NCBI GenBank assembly: GCA_022574595.1
Contig: JACZRS010000007.1
Coordinates: 1 to 64,000 of the forward strand
DNA from: Planctomycetota bacterium
GTDB lineage: Bacteria; Planctomycetota; Phycisphaerae; Phycisphaerales; SM1A02
DNA: 64,000 nucleotides
Direction of reading: 5' to 3'
Shown: one piece after another, positions 14,816 to 23,760 of the stretch
Layout: every line of letters starts with the position of its first letter
Position numbering within the stretch: position 1 is the stretch's first letter
Made by a program: the position numbers and the translations under genes
Notes under the pieces: generated by a model
What the model was told of the DNA's origin: nothing
Database searches by the model: none
Seen by the model: the letters and a program-made list of their open reading frames with translations, nothing else

Positions 14816-17002
14816 ATGGATGCGAAGCAAATTACTGAATTAATAGCCCGAAGCATGCGCCCAATGCTGCGAATTATCGCAATTGTTTTAGCTATGGGAG
14901 TTGCATTCCCTGCTGGGATATTGGAAAAGTCGCAAGGATCTTTAGCTACATTATCCCTTATATCAGAAGCAAACTTGCACACTTCACCACCATCACCCCA
15001 ACACGCGATAGATTGTCAGGAGCAAGCAAATGAGCTTTATTCAATGCAAGCTTCACTATTGCCTAGATTAATATCACTACTTCTGCTAACAGGTGAATAT
15101 GAAACTACTTCTTTGAATAAAAATAAATTGGATGAAAATGCATCACTTGATAAAGATATAACCAGAAAAGAGATTAAGCTGCTTATTGCTCAAGGGGAGA
15201 TTGATGAAGCTATTGACATGGCGAAATCCTTGGCGCAGGCAAGCTCATTAGAAAGTGATTTGCTATCGCTTGCTTCGCTATATCATAGAACAGGGAAATT
15301 GCAGGAGGCTCAGAAAATTTATGATCAATTGCTATCAAAGCAGGAGCCAGGTTCATTAGTTATAGTTCAGTCTGCGGATTTTTATGCATCAATCGGAAAG
15401 GCTGAAAAAGCAAATGTGATTATCGATTTACTAAGTAATGAGGACATTGCCGCATCAACCGCTACTCTACTTGGTAATTACTATCTGAGGTATGGTAACC
15501 TGGAACTATCTGAACATTGGCTTCGCATAGCCATTAATAAACAACCATACCTTGTAGATGCCTGGAAGGCTTTAGTACAGAACTACCTGTCCAATAATGA
15601 TTCTATTCGTGCATATGAAGCTGCTGTTGAAGGTCTCCAAGCTTCGCCCAAAAGTCCAGAACTTCAAAGTCTTTTCGCAGTTTCGGTTATGAAGCAGGAT
15701 GCCCATGCAGTCGAGCGCGCAATAGAACAACTAAAGGAGTTTACTGCGCCTGCTGAAAATCTACTAGCAACACTTAAGTTGCTAAAAATTATAAGACAGG
15801 CTGGTGAAGATGCACCTCTTACTTCTGAACATATTGAAAAGGCGCAAGAGCTAATTTCTGACCATGGGACATTCCTCCCAGCTTGGTTACTTGCAATTAC
15901 CATCAATGAGCGGGCCGGTGAGTTTACAAATGCTGCTGAGATAGCACGTAAAGCAAGTAAGCGTTTCCCATCAAGTACAGAACCAGCTCAGCGGGCAACA
16001 AAATTGTTAATTGAAACGCAGCGTTGGGATGTAGCGCTTTGGCAGGCTCAAGAATGGCGAAATCGATCTCTCAATGATACAGCACCTGCGGACAAAGCGG
16101 CTGCAAGAATCCTGTTAGAACTTGGTCGATATGCAGATGCGGTTGACCGTTTGCGACCCTATGCAAAAGCAATTATCGCTCATCGTAGGGATTATCCTGA
16201 TCATCTTTCGTCTTGGATTCGTATGTTGATGCTGGATGGACGGGTTGATGAGGCATACATAATTATTAAACCGTTATTAGCTAATGCTAAATGGTGTGGG
16301 CTTTGGTTAGCCTTGATTGAAGTTATTGATCCAGTTGATGCGGAATCCGCACTTCGCCTGACTGAAGCGCAATTGATATCAGATGATGAAGCTGTGCTTC
16401 AGCTTGCAGCTGCGTGGTCGGCTTTGGGGGTCAGAACCGGTGAAAGTAAAATGCAGCTAGAGGCTGAGCGTCTTATCGAGAGCGCTGAAGATCAGATATC
16501 CACACAACTTGTTAAAGGTAGTATCGCTGAAGCACGTGAAGATTGGACCGCAGCAGAGGCTATATACCGCAAAGTAATCGATCAAGATCAAAATAACCTG
16601 GCGGCACTAAATAATCTTGCCTTTGTGCTTTGCCAAACTACAAATGCAAGCTCTGAAGCGCTAGCATTCGTTGAACGAGCATTGGTGCTTGCCCCCGATC
16701 ATCCAGATATACTTGATACTTACGCGTTGGTCTTGATAGAGTTTGATCGCATTAGCGATGCTCAATTGGCTTTGATGCATGCACATAAGAGTAGGCCTAA
16801 CGATGCTGCAATTAGTCTTTTGCTTGCGGAAACGACCTTGAAAATGGGGCAAACTGAAGAGGCCTGGCAGATGCTGCATGATATTGAAGGCAGGCTTAGA
16901 ATTAGGCCGGCAATTGATCCGAAGCTGCAAATCAGGGCTGACAAACTGCGTCAGCTTATTTATGAAGCCCAAGCGTCCGTAGAAGTTCCGATTGGGCAAT
17001 GA
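14816..17002 (+). CDS. Large TPR-repeat protein with N-terminal membrane anchor
   Basis: 728 residues. One hydrophobic segment (residues 18-36, LRIIAIVLAMGVAFPAGIL) acts as a signal anchor. The remainder is helical with many tetratricopeptide repeats, for example SLYHRTGKLQEAQKIYDQLL, LGNYYLRYGNLELSEHWLRIAI, and a canonical run near residues 565-640 (AREDWTAAEAIYRKVIDQDQNNLAALNNLAFVL). TPR proteins are scaffolds. Because it lies between the cupin gene and rmlA, a role in surface polysaccharide assembly or export is plausible, as with the TPR proteins of PEP-CTERM/exopolysaccharide loci. That is inference. It follows the cupin gene by 19 bp. Confidence 0.88.
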   Translation: MDAKQITELIARSMRPMLRIIAIVLAMGVAFPAGILEKSQGSLATLSLISEANLHTSPPSPQHAIDCQEQANELYSMQASLLPRLISLLLLTGEYETTSLNKNKLDENASLDKDITRKEIKLLIAQGEIDEAIDMAKSLAQASSLESDLLSLASLYHRTGKLQEAQKIYDQLLSKQEPGSLVIVQSADFYASIGKAEKANVIIDLLSNEDIAASTATLLGNYYLRYGNLELSEHWLRIAINKQPYLVDAWKALVQNYLSNNDSIRAYEAAVEGLQASPKSPELQSLFAVSVMKQDAHAVERAIEQLKEFTAPAENLLATLKLLKIIRQAGEDAPLTSEHIEKAQELISDHGTFLPAWLLAITINERAGEFTNAAEIARKASKRFPSSTEPAQRATKLLIETQRWDVALWQAQEWRNRSLNDTAPADKAAARILLELGRYADAVDRLRPYAKAIIAHRRDYPDHLSSWIRMLMLDGRVDEAYIIIKPLLANAKWCGLWLALIEVIDPVDAESALRLTEAQLISDDEAVLQLAAAWSALGVRTGESKMQLEAERLIESAEDQISTQLVKGSIAEAREDWTAAEAIYRKVIDQDQNNLAALNNLAFVLCQTTNASSEALAFVERALVLAPDHPDILDTYALVLIEFDRISDAQLALMHAHKSRPNDAAISLLLAETTLKMGQTEEAWQMLHDIEGRLRIRPAIDPKLQIRADKLRQLIYEAQASVEVPIGQ

Positions 17003-17064
17003 TATAGTGTACAGCAAGACAATCTTAACAGTACTCAACAACTTTCCTGCGGGAGTGATGAATC

Positions 17065-17835
17065 ATGAAAGGCGTAATACTCGCCGGCGGACTAGGCACA
17101 AGGCTGCGCCCGCTAACATTAGTGACCAACAAGCATCTGCTTCCGATCTACGATCGGCCTATGATCTACTACCCAATTGAATGTCTTATCAAAGCGGGAA
17201 TACGTGATATCATAATCGTTACCGGTGGTGAACATGCGGGCGACTTTCTAAAGCTTCTAGGTAATGGGAAATCCCTTGGAATACGCGAATTGCACTACAC
17301 CTATCAAGAAGGTGAAGGAGGCATCGCAGATGCACTGCAACTGGCGGAAGATTTTGCAGAAGGTGATAAAATCTGCGTAGTGTTAGGCGATAACATTATT
17401 GAACAGAATATTCGACAAGCAGTAGGTGAGTTTTTTACCCAGACAAGCGGGGCGAGGATCATACTTAAAGAAGTCAACGATCCCAAGCGCTTTGGTGTGG
17501 CGCGTGTTGAAGATGGACGCATATCTGAAATTCTTGAAAAGCCAGATGATCCTCCTAGTAATTATGCGGTTACGGGAATTTACATGTACGACAACGATGT
17601 CTTTGATATCACTCGCACTTTAAAACCAAGCAATCGCGGCGAACTGGAAATTACTGATGTCAATAATGAGTACATAAGACGAGGCGATCTAACTTACAAC
17701 ATATTAAACGGTTGGTGGACTGATGCTGGTACATTTGAAAGTCTATATCGTGCCAATAGTCTCGTCGCAGAAGGCGGTGCCAATCATGTCGATGATGATG
17801 CCAAAGCCAACGCGCCACTTTTAAGTAATAAATAG
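17065..17835 (+). CDS. rmlA: Glucose-1-phosphate thymidylyltransferase (short type)
   Basis: 256 residues, the shorter RmlA-like class. It makes dTDP-glucose from glucose 1-phosphate and dTTP in the cytosol, the first step to dTDP-sugars. Signatures are the nucleotide-binding MKGVILAGGLGTRLRPLT, the sugar-site lysine in NKHLLPIYDRPMIYYPIE, VVLGDNIIEQN (metal-binding Asp), and EKPDDPPSNYAVTGIYMYD. GGGAG lies upstream of the ATG. It sits 16 bp before rmlB, so the two are co-translated. Confidence 0.94.
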   Translation: MKGVILAGGLGTRLRPLTLVTNKHLLPIYDRPMIYYPIECLIKAGIRDIIIVTGGEHAGDFLKLLGNGKSLGIRELHYTYQEGEGGIADALQLAEDFAEGDKICVVLGDNIIEQNIRQAVGEFFTQTSGARIILKEVNDPKRFGVARVEDGRISEILEKPDDPPSNYAVTGIYMYDNDVFDITRTLKPSNRGELEITDVNNEYIRRGDLTYNILNGWWTDAGTFESLYRANSLVAEGGANHVDDDAKANAPLLSNK

Positions 17836-17851
17836 GGATACTCGCGCAGCA

Positions 17852-18865
17852 ATGAAACAAGATGAGCGAAGAATTCTAGTAACAGGCGGTGCTGGATTCA
17901 TCGGCTCAAATTTTGTAAACTTTGTAATGTCGCAGCGCCCAAATTGGCGGATTGTTAATCTTGATGCACTGACCTATGCAGGAAATCTAGCTAATTTAAC
18001 AGATGTATCTGACAATCCGAACTATGAGTTTATACATGGCGATATTCGTGATCGCCAAGCGGTAGTTAAAGCGCTATCTGGCTGTGATAGTGTAGTTCAC
18101 TTTGCAGCGGAATCGCACGTTGATAGATCAATTGCCGATGCCAGTCCCTTTGTATCTACCAATGTGCTGGGAACCCAGGTTATGCTCGATGCATGTCGTG
18201 AGGTAGGGACAATCGAGCGTTTTGTTCATATTGGAACTGATGAAGTATATGGCGATTTGCCATTGGATCGGCCTGATTTATTATTTACTGAGCAGACACC
18301 ACTTAAGCCCAGCAGTCCATACTCGGCATCAAAGGCCGCGGCTGATCTTTTAGCGCTTTCTTTCCAACAGACCTTTGATTTACCGGTGATGGTTACGCGT
18401 TGCTCTAATAATTTTGGTCCTAAACAATTTCCGGAAAAAGTCATTCCACTATTTGTAACTAATTTGATCGATTCCTTAAAGGTTCCGCTATATGGCGATG
18501 GATTGAATGTTCGCGATTGGCTGCACGTTACTGATCACTGCGAAGCAGTGCTTGGGGTATTAGAGCGTGGAAGAGTAGGTGAGGTTTACAACATCGGCGG
18601 AAATAATGAACGAAGCAATGTTGACCTAACCCACACGATTCTAGAATTGCTTGGATGTTCTAAAGACATGATTCAACCAGTTGAAGATAGGCTCGGCCAC
18701 GATAGGCGCTATGCTATTGATTCATCAAAGATAAAGGCAGAGTTAGGTTGGCAACCAACTCGCAGCGCCTGGCCTGATGCATTAGCTGAGACTATCAACT
18801 GGTATAAAGCCAACGAATCATGGTGGCGTCCGCTGAAAGAAAAGGCGGCGCAAGGCGTGGCTTGA
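17852..18865 (+). CDS. rmlB: dTDP-glucose 4,6-dehydratase
   Basis: 337 residues of the short-chain dehydrogenase fold. It converts dTDP-glucose to dTDP-4-keto-6-deoxyglucose with bound NAD. Visible are the Rossmann motif TGGAGFIGSNF, HFAAESHVDRSI, the catalytic region GTDEVYGDL (Asp-Glu) and YSASKAAADLL (Tyr-x3-Lys). It completes the rmlA-rmlB pair. RmlD is not encoded here, so the end sugar is unknown. Confidence 0.96.
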   Translation: MKQDERRILVTGGAGFIGSNFVNFVMSQRPNWRIVNLDALTYAGNLANLTDVSDNPNYEFIHGDIRDRQAVVKALSGCDSVVHFAAESHVDRSIADASPFVSTNVLGTQVMLDACREVGTIERFVHIGTDEVYGDLPLDRPDLLFTEQTPLKPSSPYSASKAAADLLALSFQQTFDLPVMVTRCSNNFGPKQFPEKVIPLFVTNLIDSLKVPLYGDGLNVRDWLHVTDHCEAVLGVLERGRVGEVYNIGGNNERSNVDLTHTILELLGCSKDMIQPVEDRLGHDRRYAIDSSKIKAELGWQPTRSAWPDALAETINWYKANESWWRPLKEKAAQGVA

Positions 18866-18979
18866 TTCATCTAGAGAAAAAGCCAGTGCTTAACTAAAGC
18901 TGCAATGGAAATTAAACAAAGCCGGTTGTGGATGCCGGCCTTATTGAGTGACTTGTTGTTTTTATACTTCGAAACTTAG

Positions 18980-19624
18980 TTAGTTTTTAGTGTGCATTTT
19001 TAGTCTCTTGGCAAATAACACTCCGCTTAGCCCTGCTAATCCGAGCGCGATAGGCGCTGCTAAAGGAATGATTGAAGCAAACTGAAGGTGATCGCTTACG
19101 ATTCCGCGGAATGTTGTTGCAAGCTTGAAAGAGGAAATTCCTCCTTCATTCTGGACTCCCAGGAAAAGATCTTCGACTGTGGTGCCCAAACGATTCTCAT
19201 TACCTAAAACTATGTCGAATATTGAAACGCCATCCAGGACGGCCGCTTCAATTCTAATAACGTCAGCGGTATTGCCATCGGTCCAGGCAAAACTAACTTC
19301 TTCGGTTACATCGACCAGAGTGCCTACTTCGATGTTAAAAGTGAAACTATCTATAACGCCAATATCTGCAGCAACTGAATCAGTAAATCTGCTGAGGTCG
19401 AGCATGATGCCGCTGTCAATCGTTATTCTGGGTGTATTAATCAGACGGTCCTCGAAGCCTTCGAAGTACAAGTCATCTGCCTGGGGGTACATCGGGCTAT
19501 CAAGGATATTGAGATAGGTCGTACCTTCGAAAATAAAGGTAGTAGAGCCTGCCCTTGCACTTTCTGTCAGCATCAGACTGGATGCGAGTACAGAAATTGC
19601 GACTGTTAAGGTTGCTTTTAACAT
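18980..19624 (-). CDS. Secreted protein with PEP-CTERM-like C-terminal sorting signal
   Basis: 214 residues. There is a signal peptide (MLKATLTVAISVLASSLMLTESARA, cleavage after ARA), a mature domain rich in Asp/Thr/Ser, and a C-terminal tail consisting of a short motif SIIPLAAP, a hydrophobic helix (IALGLAGLSGVLF) and basic residues (AKRLK). This three-part tail is the layout of exosortase-type (PEP-CTERM/VPLPA-like) sorting signals, although the motif is not canonical. The protein would be exported and processed or retained at the envelope. The ATG at 19624 has GGGAA six bases upstream and was preferred over the GTG at 19630. A structured leader precedes it (19671-19750). Confidence 0.8.
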   Translation of the reverse strand: MLKATLTVAISVLASSLMLTESARAGSTTFIFEGTTYLNILDSPMYPQADDLYFEGFEDRLINTPRITIDSGIMLDLSRFTDSVAADIGVIDSFTFNIEVGTLVDVTEEVSFAWTDGNTADVIRIEAAVLDGVSIFDIVLGNENRLGTTVEDLFLGVQNEGGISSFKLATTFRGIVSDHLQFASIIPLAAPIALGLAGLSGVLFAKRLKMHTKN

Positions 19625-19670
19625 TATCACTTCCCTTTACCCTTCAAGGACATTGCATCCTTACACTGCC

Positions 19671-19750
19671 ATTTCTCAGGTTCATTGAATAACCAATGGC
19701 TGAAAATTCTTTGAGTCTTGCCTGGCCCCTTAACCTGGCAACTGAGAAAT
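19671..19750 (-). promoter_or_regulatory. Structured 5' leader (three-way junction) of the sorted secreted protein
   Basis: A perfect 9-bp stem (ATTTCTCAG at 19671-19679 with CTGAGAAAT at 19742-19750) encloses two hairpins: CATTG-N6-CAATG (19683-19698) and TTGCC-x-GG ... CC-x-GGCAA (19718-19741, 8-base loop). Together they form a closed three-way junction 46 bases upstream of the ATG. It matches no riboswitch core that I know; the c-di-GMP-I core motifs are absent. The rest of 19631-19956 has no gene that I can support. Confidence 0.5.
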
Positions 19751-19956
19751 AAAGACTCTGGACTCGAATATACTCCTCATTGCAGTCAATGCAGGATCGA
19801 AATGGACATGCAAAGAAGGTTCTGGCCTGCCTGTTTTATCCATTAGGTGCAAGGCATCTGATATTGGGTCCGAGAATCTCCAGGCTTATTTGCTTGCTTG
19901 TAAGGAGCAATTTCCAGGGGCGGCGAGGATTGCTAATCCGCGGTAGCATATGAAGC

Positions 19957-21414
19957 ATGTTAAGACGACTAATTACTTTGCAAGCGCTGCTGTTGGTGTC
20001 GTCATTGTTGATGCCAGCTTCAGTTGCATCTGCGGTGCAGACCCAGGACGATCTTCAAGATTCAGCAAACGTTGATGGGGTAGTAGACTCGGCTGGGCCG
20101 ACCTCTAATTGGCTGCAGTGGATCGAGGACATCCTCCCTGCTTCCTTTGTTTACAACTCATTCTTAACCATCAAGGTTTGGCAGTGGATAGGCCTGGGTG
20201 CGTTGATCCTGCTGGGTTTGATGTTGGACCTGTTTCTGCGGGCTTTCTTAAAAGCCCTTACTCGAAAAGTAATGAAGAGAAAGGGAGGCGAAGCTAAGGA
20301 TGAAACGCTTAGTAAGACAGTGCGCCCATTTGGCCTGTTCGCGGCGGGTAGTTTTTGGTTGTTGGTCTTGCCAGTCTTAGAGATGCCGCAGGGCGCTGCT
20401 GTAATTTTATTAGCAGCGGCAAAGCTATTTGTAACACTAGCTGGGGTGTGGTCTGCATACCGTGTTACCGACCTGTTAAGCGAGTTCTTTGCATCCAAAG
20501 CTTTAAAGACTGAAACTAAGATCGATGATCTTCTTATTCCCTTACTGCGAAAGACAGGAAAGATCTTCATTACAGTTTTCGGCTTGATCTATATTGCCGA
20601 TGCATTGGATATTCAAATCGGCCCACTCTTAGCCGGCCTGGGTATAGGCGGCATCGGCTTCGCATTCGCTGCGCGAGACACACTTGAAAATTTCTTTGGT
20701 TCCATCACCGTTATCGTAGATCGGCCGTTTCAAATTGGTGATTGGGTGCAGATTGGTGATACCGAAGGTACCGTGGAAGAAATCGGCTTCCGCTCCACAC
20801 GTGTTCGGACCTTCTACAACTCGCTGATAACAATCCCCAACGGCAACCTTGTCAGAGCTGTAGTAGATAACTTCGGCAAACGAAAGTATCGACGTTGGAA
20901 AACTCATATATCCCTCACCTACGACACGCACCCGGATAAGATCGAAGCCTTCTGCGAGGGTATACGCGAACTGATTCGTGTTCATCCTTTTACGCGCAAG
21001 GACTATTTCCACGTTTGGCTACATCAGTTCGGCTCATCCAGCCTCGATGTTCTTGTATATATGTTTCACGAAACCCCTGATTGGCAAACTGAACTGCGCG
21101 AGCGGCATCGCTTGATGCTCGACATTATTAGACTTGCAGATCGTCTTGGTGTGCAGTTTGCGTTCCCAACACAGACGCTGCATATGTATAAGGAATCGCA
21201 CGAAGAATCACATACATCTTCGCCAATTCCTGAGAGTGGTACTGAGCGTAAATCACTGCGCCATGGGCAACAAGCGGTAAGAGAATTAATTTCAAACGCA
21301 CAGTGGCGCCAACAAAAACCCGGTGCCCATCTAATCAATGGTAAACCCACTGTGGCAGATGATGATGGCGATGATGAGGAAACACAAATAGAATCCAAAT
21401 TCGGCGGATCATAA
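19957..21414 (+). CDS. MscS-family mechanosensitive ion channel
   Basis: 485 residues. There is a signal peptide, then a periplasmic linker, about four transmembrane helices and the pore-lining MscS segment IGPLLAGLGIGGIGFAFAARDTLENFFGSITVIVDRPFQIGDWV, followed by the beta domain (GTVEEIGFRSTRVRTFYNSLITIPNG) and the cytoplasmic cage. It opens under membrane tension to release solutes in hypo-osmotic shock. The C-terminal 75 residues are a hydrophilic, acidic tail (DDDGDDEETQIES) that lies outside the conserved channel. The DNA for this tail is duplicated 1650 bp downstream (22825-23064). Confidence 0.95.
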   Translation: MLRRLITLQALLLVSSLLMPASVASAVQTQDDLQDSANVDGVVDSAGPTSNWLQWIEDILPASFVYNSFLTIKVWQWIGLGALILLGLMLDLFLRAFLKALTRKVMKRKGGEAKDETLSKTVRPFGLFAAGSFWLLVLPVLEMPQGAAVILLAAAKLFVTLAGVWSAYRVTDLLSEFFASKALKTETKIDDLLIPLLRKTGKIFITVFGLIYIADALDIQIGPLLAGLGIGGIGFAFAARDTLENFFGSITVIVDRPFQIGDWVQIGDTEGTVEEIGFRSTRVRTFYNSLITIPNGNLVRAVVDNFGKRKYRRWKTHISLTYDTHPDKIEAFCEGIRELIRVHPFTRKDYFHVWLHQFGSSSLDVLVYMFHETPDWQTELRERHRLMLDIIRLADRLGVQFAFPTQTLHMYKESHEESHTSSPIPESGTERKSLRHGQQAVRELISNAQWRQQKPGAHLINGKPTVADDDGDDEETQIESKFGGS

Positions 21415-21438
21415 TTCTTATCCCCCTCTTACTCTTGC

Positions 21439-21460
21439 CCCCTCTCCCCTTGGGAGAGGG
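21439..21460. repeat. Dispersed hairpin repeat CCCTCTCCCC-TT-GGGAGAGGG
   Basis: The same palindrome as at 6543 and 23415. The flanking sequence (TATCCCCCTCTTACTCT... before, TTTTCTTCTCTT after) is also shared with 23390-23490, so a longer unit including the segment just after the mscS stop codon is duplicated. A separate motif, GAATCCTGACAC, at 21567-21578 matches 23359 and, inverted, 23552. Confidence 0.75.
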
Positions 21461-21685
21461 CTAGGGCGAGCGACTGTCTTTTCTTCTCTTTATGCCTAAA
21501 TACCACTTTTTTCTTGATTGCACGCTTAAACAAATCAATCTGATACCGTTTTTGAGCAAAAACAATGAATCCTGACACATTTTACGCTCCACCCCTATAC
21601 AATTGAGAGCTGTAATGCTAGCATTTTGAAACATCAATTTGTCTCTTATCCGAGACGCTCTTATTAGGATAAGGAGTGTTACAAC

Positions 21686-22807
21686 ATGAGACCGTCTGCA
21701 TTGCACATCAAGTCCACATTCGTGCTATTTATTTTGTGTACCACAGTGATCAGCCCATTCGGTTGTGGTCGCCCTTCGATAATCACGATTCAGGGACCAG
21801 AGAATCCCGCTCTCATTAGTAGTAGCATGAAAGGCTACATCATTATGGACCGCCCAATCGGGGGAATCGTCGGCGAAGCTCTTCCGTCGCTAGATGAATT
21901 AGTAGTCAGGTCTCCAGGCCCTGCGATTGGTACGATAAACTCTTTGAGCGGTCCGGATTCCCTCGGTCGTGTGGCTTTTATTGAAAACCACATGATCGAA
22001 AAGCGACATTTCGTGAAAGTCATGCGGATCGATGGCTCTGGGGAGGAGCTAGTGGTTGAGCGGTCTGGCGATGCACTCTGGAGTATGGAGATCGGAGATC
22101 ATCTTGCGCTGGCTCCTGTAGGAGGTTTGGTAGCGTTTGTAACCAACATTTCTAGAATCAAGATACGGAAGCCTCTCGCGTATTTTAAGCGTGGGAGAAT
22201 AGCGATTTGGGATGTTGATACTAAGGAGAAGCTACCTATCGAAACAAATGCACTTGATGACAACTTATGCTGGTTTCCAGATGGCAGGCGATTGGTATAT
22301 GTCGATTTATTGAGTCGTGATAAGGCCGTCGAAGTCCTTCGCAAATATGTGGACCCAAACGAGGTTTATGCAACAGTGTTGATCGAACGAAAGCGGGTTC
22401 CCGTAGTACACATCATGGACACTGTGACTGGTAGTACGGAGGCACTGCATGTGGGACTCGGCCCGGTGGTGTCTGCGGATGGAACGAGCGTTCTGATGCG
22501 GGACTTCAAGAATCGCTGGAGAATCGTCGATCTTGATCGCAAGCTGTCTGTACCGGCCAGTGCGCCCGGTAGTGTGAGTTTAGGTGCGATCGCACTTCTC
22601 GATGCGAATATTGTGCTATACTGGGCGTGGCCCACTAAAGGGGCAGAGCTGAAGTGGTCTCAAAACAACAGTCCACTTGTCGGTCCAAAGCCCATGCTTA
22701 CATTGAAGGTAGCGGATATGCGAACAGGTGAATTTCAGACGGTGATACCTTTCATCGATCCGCGAAGGCGTATAAGCTACGGTGCCGGTGCCTCGCCAGC
22801 GAATTAG
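21686..22807 (+). CDS. Putative lipoprotein of unknown function, beta-propeller-like
   Basis: 373 residues. The N-terminus is a signal peptide ending ISPFGC, a lipobox-like site. The mature part has repeated beta-strand stretches with WD/TolB-like phrases (LCWFPDGRRLVYVD, GRIAIWDVDTKEKLPI, GPVVSADGTSVLM), suggesting a six- or seven-bladed propeller anchored to a membrane. AAGGAG is placed 13 bases before the ATG. It lies between the genuine mscS 3' end and a 240-bp copy of it, and its codon use is somewhat more GC-balanced than that of its neighbours. I read it as cargo acquired at this site. Function unknown. Confidence 0.8.
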   Translation: MRPSALHIKSTFVLFILCTTVISPFGCGRPSIITIQGPENPALISSSMKGYIIMDRPIGGIVGEALPSLDELVVRSPGPAIGTINSLSGPDSLGRVAFIENHMIEKRHFVKVMRIDGSGEELVVERSGDALWSMEIGDHLALAPVGGLVAFVTNISRIKIRKPLAYFKRGRIAIWDVDTKEKLPIETNALDDNLCWFPDGRRLVYVDLLSRDKAVEVLRKYVDPNEVYATVLIERKRVPVVHIMDTVTGSTEALHVGLGPVVSADGTSVLMRDFKNRWRIVDLDRKLSVPASAPGSVSLGAIALLDANIVLYWAWPTKGAELKWSQNNSPLVGPKPMLTLKVADMRTGEFQTVIPFIDPRRRISYGAGASPAN

Positions 22808-22824
22808 CTGCGTGCTCAAAACAA

Positions 22825-23064
22825 ACGCTGCATATGTATAAGGAATCGCACGAAGAATCACATACATCTTCGCCAATTCCTGAGAGTGGTACTGAGCGTA
22901 AATCACTGCGCGATGGTCAACAAGCGGTAAGAGAATTAATTTCAAACGCACAGTGGCGCCAACAAAAACCCGGTGCCCATCTCATCGATGGCAAACCCAC
23001 TATGGCAGATGATGACGGCGATGATGAAGAAACACAAATCGAATCCAAAGTCGGGGGTTCATGA
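22825..23064 (+). pseudogene. Second copy of the mscS 3' end
   Basis: It corresponds to 21175-21414 at a constant offset of 1650 bp, with 13 mismatches in 240 bases by hand count and no indels. The reading frame is intact (MYKESHEESHTS ... IESKVGGS) and has its own TGA. Most differences are silent third-position changes, so this looks like the tail of a diverged allele or paralogue and not a fresh copy. No channel domain remains upstream; the lipoprotein gene is there instead. Confidence 0.9.
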
Positions 23065-23116
23065 TTTCAGATCCCTCAAGGCCACAGAGGAGTATGAAGA
23101 GAATCAGCAATCTCTT

Positions 23117-23214
23117 CAGTGGCACGGGCGTCTCGCCCGTGAAAAACTGCTTGTAGAATTTGTATTAGGTAGGAGAAAATTCATCCGTACGGGCGAGACG
23201 CCCGTGCCACTGAA
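23117..23214. repeat. Paired inverted REP-like palindromes (GGGCGAGACGCCC family)
   Basis: The left copy, CAGTGGCACGGGCGTCTCGC (about 23117-23141), and the right copy, ACGGGCGAGACGCCCGTGCC (about 23189-23214), face each other across some 47 bp. The GGGCGTCTCGCCC core is itself palindromic. Matching single or paired copies occur at 23718, 33470 and 55992-56050. Confidence 0.85.
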
Positions 23215-23358
23215 GAACTAAGTCTTTGGTTCCACTGACAGTGAAGCGCAGTCGTCAGTGCGATTGGAAGTTAATCTTACAAACCACATGCACGACTCGA
23301 AGACTCCTTGTGCATGGCACCCCCGAGTTCCAGATTATTGGCGTTCGTACAAATTATT

Positions 23359-23570
23359 GAATCCTGACACCTTATCCTTCCCCTAATCCTTCCTATCCCC
23401 CTCTTACTCTTACTCCCTCTCCCCTTGGGAGAGGGTTGGGTATCCATAGGCGACTCGAAGCGAGGTGAGGGTTCTTTTCTTCTCTTGATGCTATTTTATG
23501 AACCCCATGGATTGCTATCCATGGGCGCCTGGGGCAATTCATAGTGCAATCAAAGGTGTCAGGTTGAATT
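23359..23570. repeat. Possible MITE bounded by inverted CCTGACACCTT motifs
   Basis: GAATCCTGACACCTT at 23359-23373 faces AAGGTGTCAGGTTGAATT at 23553-23570. Between them is a copy of the CCCTCTCCCC/GGGAGAGGG hairpin (23415-23435) and GC-rich sequence without a gene. The 12-base edge GGTGTCAGG is familiar from IS200-like transposase neighbourhoods. The remaining stretch 23065-23760 holds only repeats and no supported gene. Confidence 0.45.
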
Positions 23571-23717
23571 AAATTGTAGATCAAAGATGGGATTGGGATT
23601 GTGCGGTGTAAAGGGTTCACGCGCAGTGGAATCTCGTGTTCTGGGTAATGAATTTAGTACTTCAAGACACTGGTTACTTAAAGCCGGAACCAGTGGCACC
23701 ATGAATAAATCAATGTA

Positions 23718-23741
23718 CGGGCGAGACGCCCGTGCCACTTG
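23718..23741. repeat. Single REP-like palindrome (GGGCGAGACGCCC family)
   Basis: ACGGGCGAGACGCCCGTGCC lies just after the gmhA 3' end, in the same form as the right-hand copy at 23189-23214. Confidence 0.8.
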
Positions 23742-23760
23742 AATAAGAAAAGAAAGACAA

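Noticed and set aside
14296-18865. Secondary-metabolite gene cluster
   Set aside because: Only sugar-nucleotide genes and a TPR protein are present; no synthase or core biosynthetic enzyme.
19671-19750. Cyclic di-GMP-I riboswitch
   Set aside because: The GGCAAACC/GACGCAAAGCC core and the tetraloop-receptor pairing are absent; only the general idea of a closed junction is shared.
23393-23620. A 75-codon minus-strand gene
   Set aside because: It is the translation of dispersed hairpin repeats, with no ribosome binding site.
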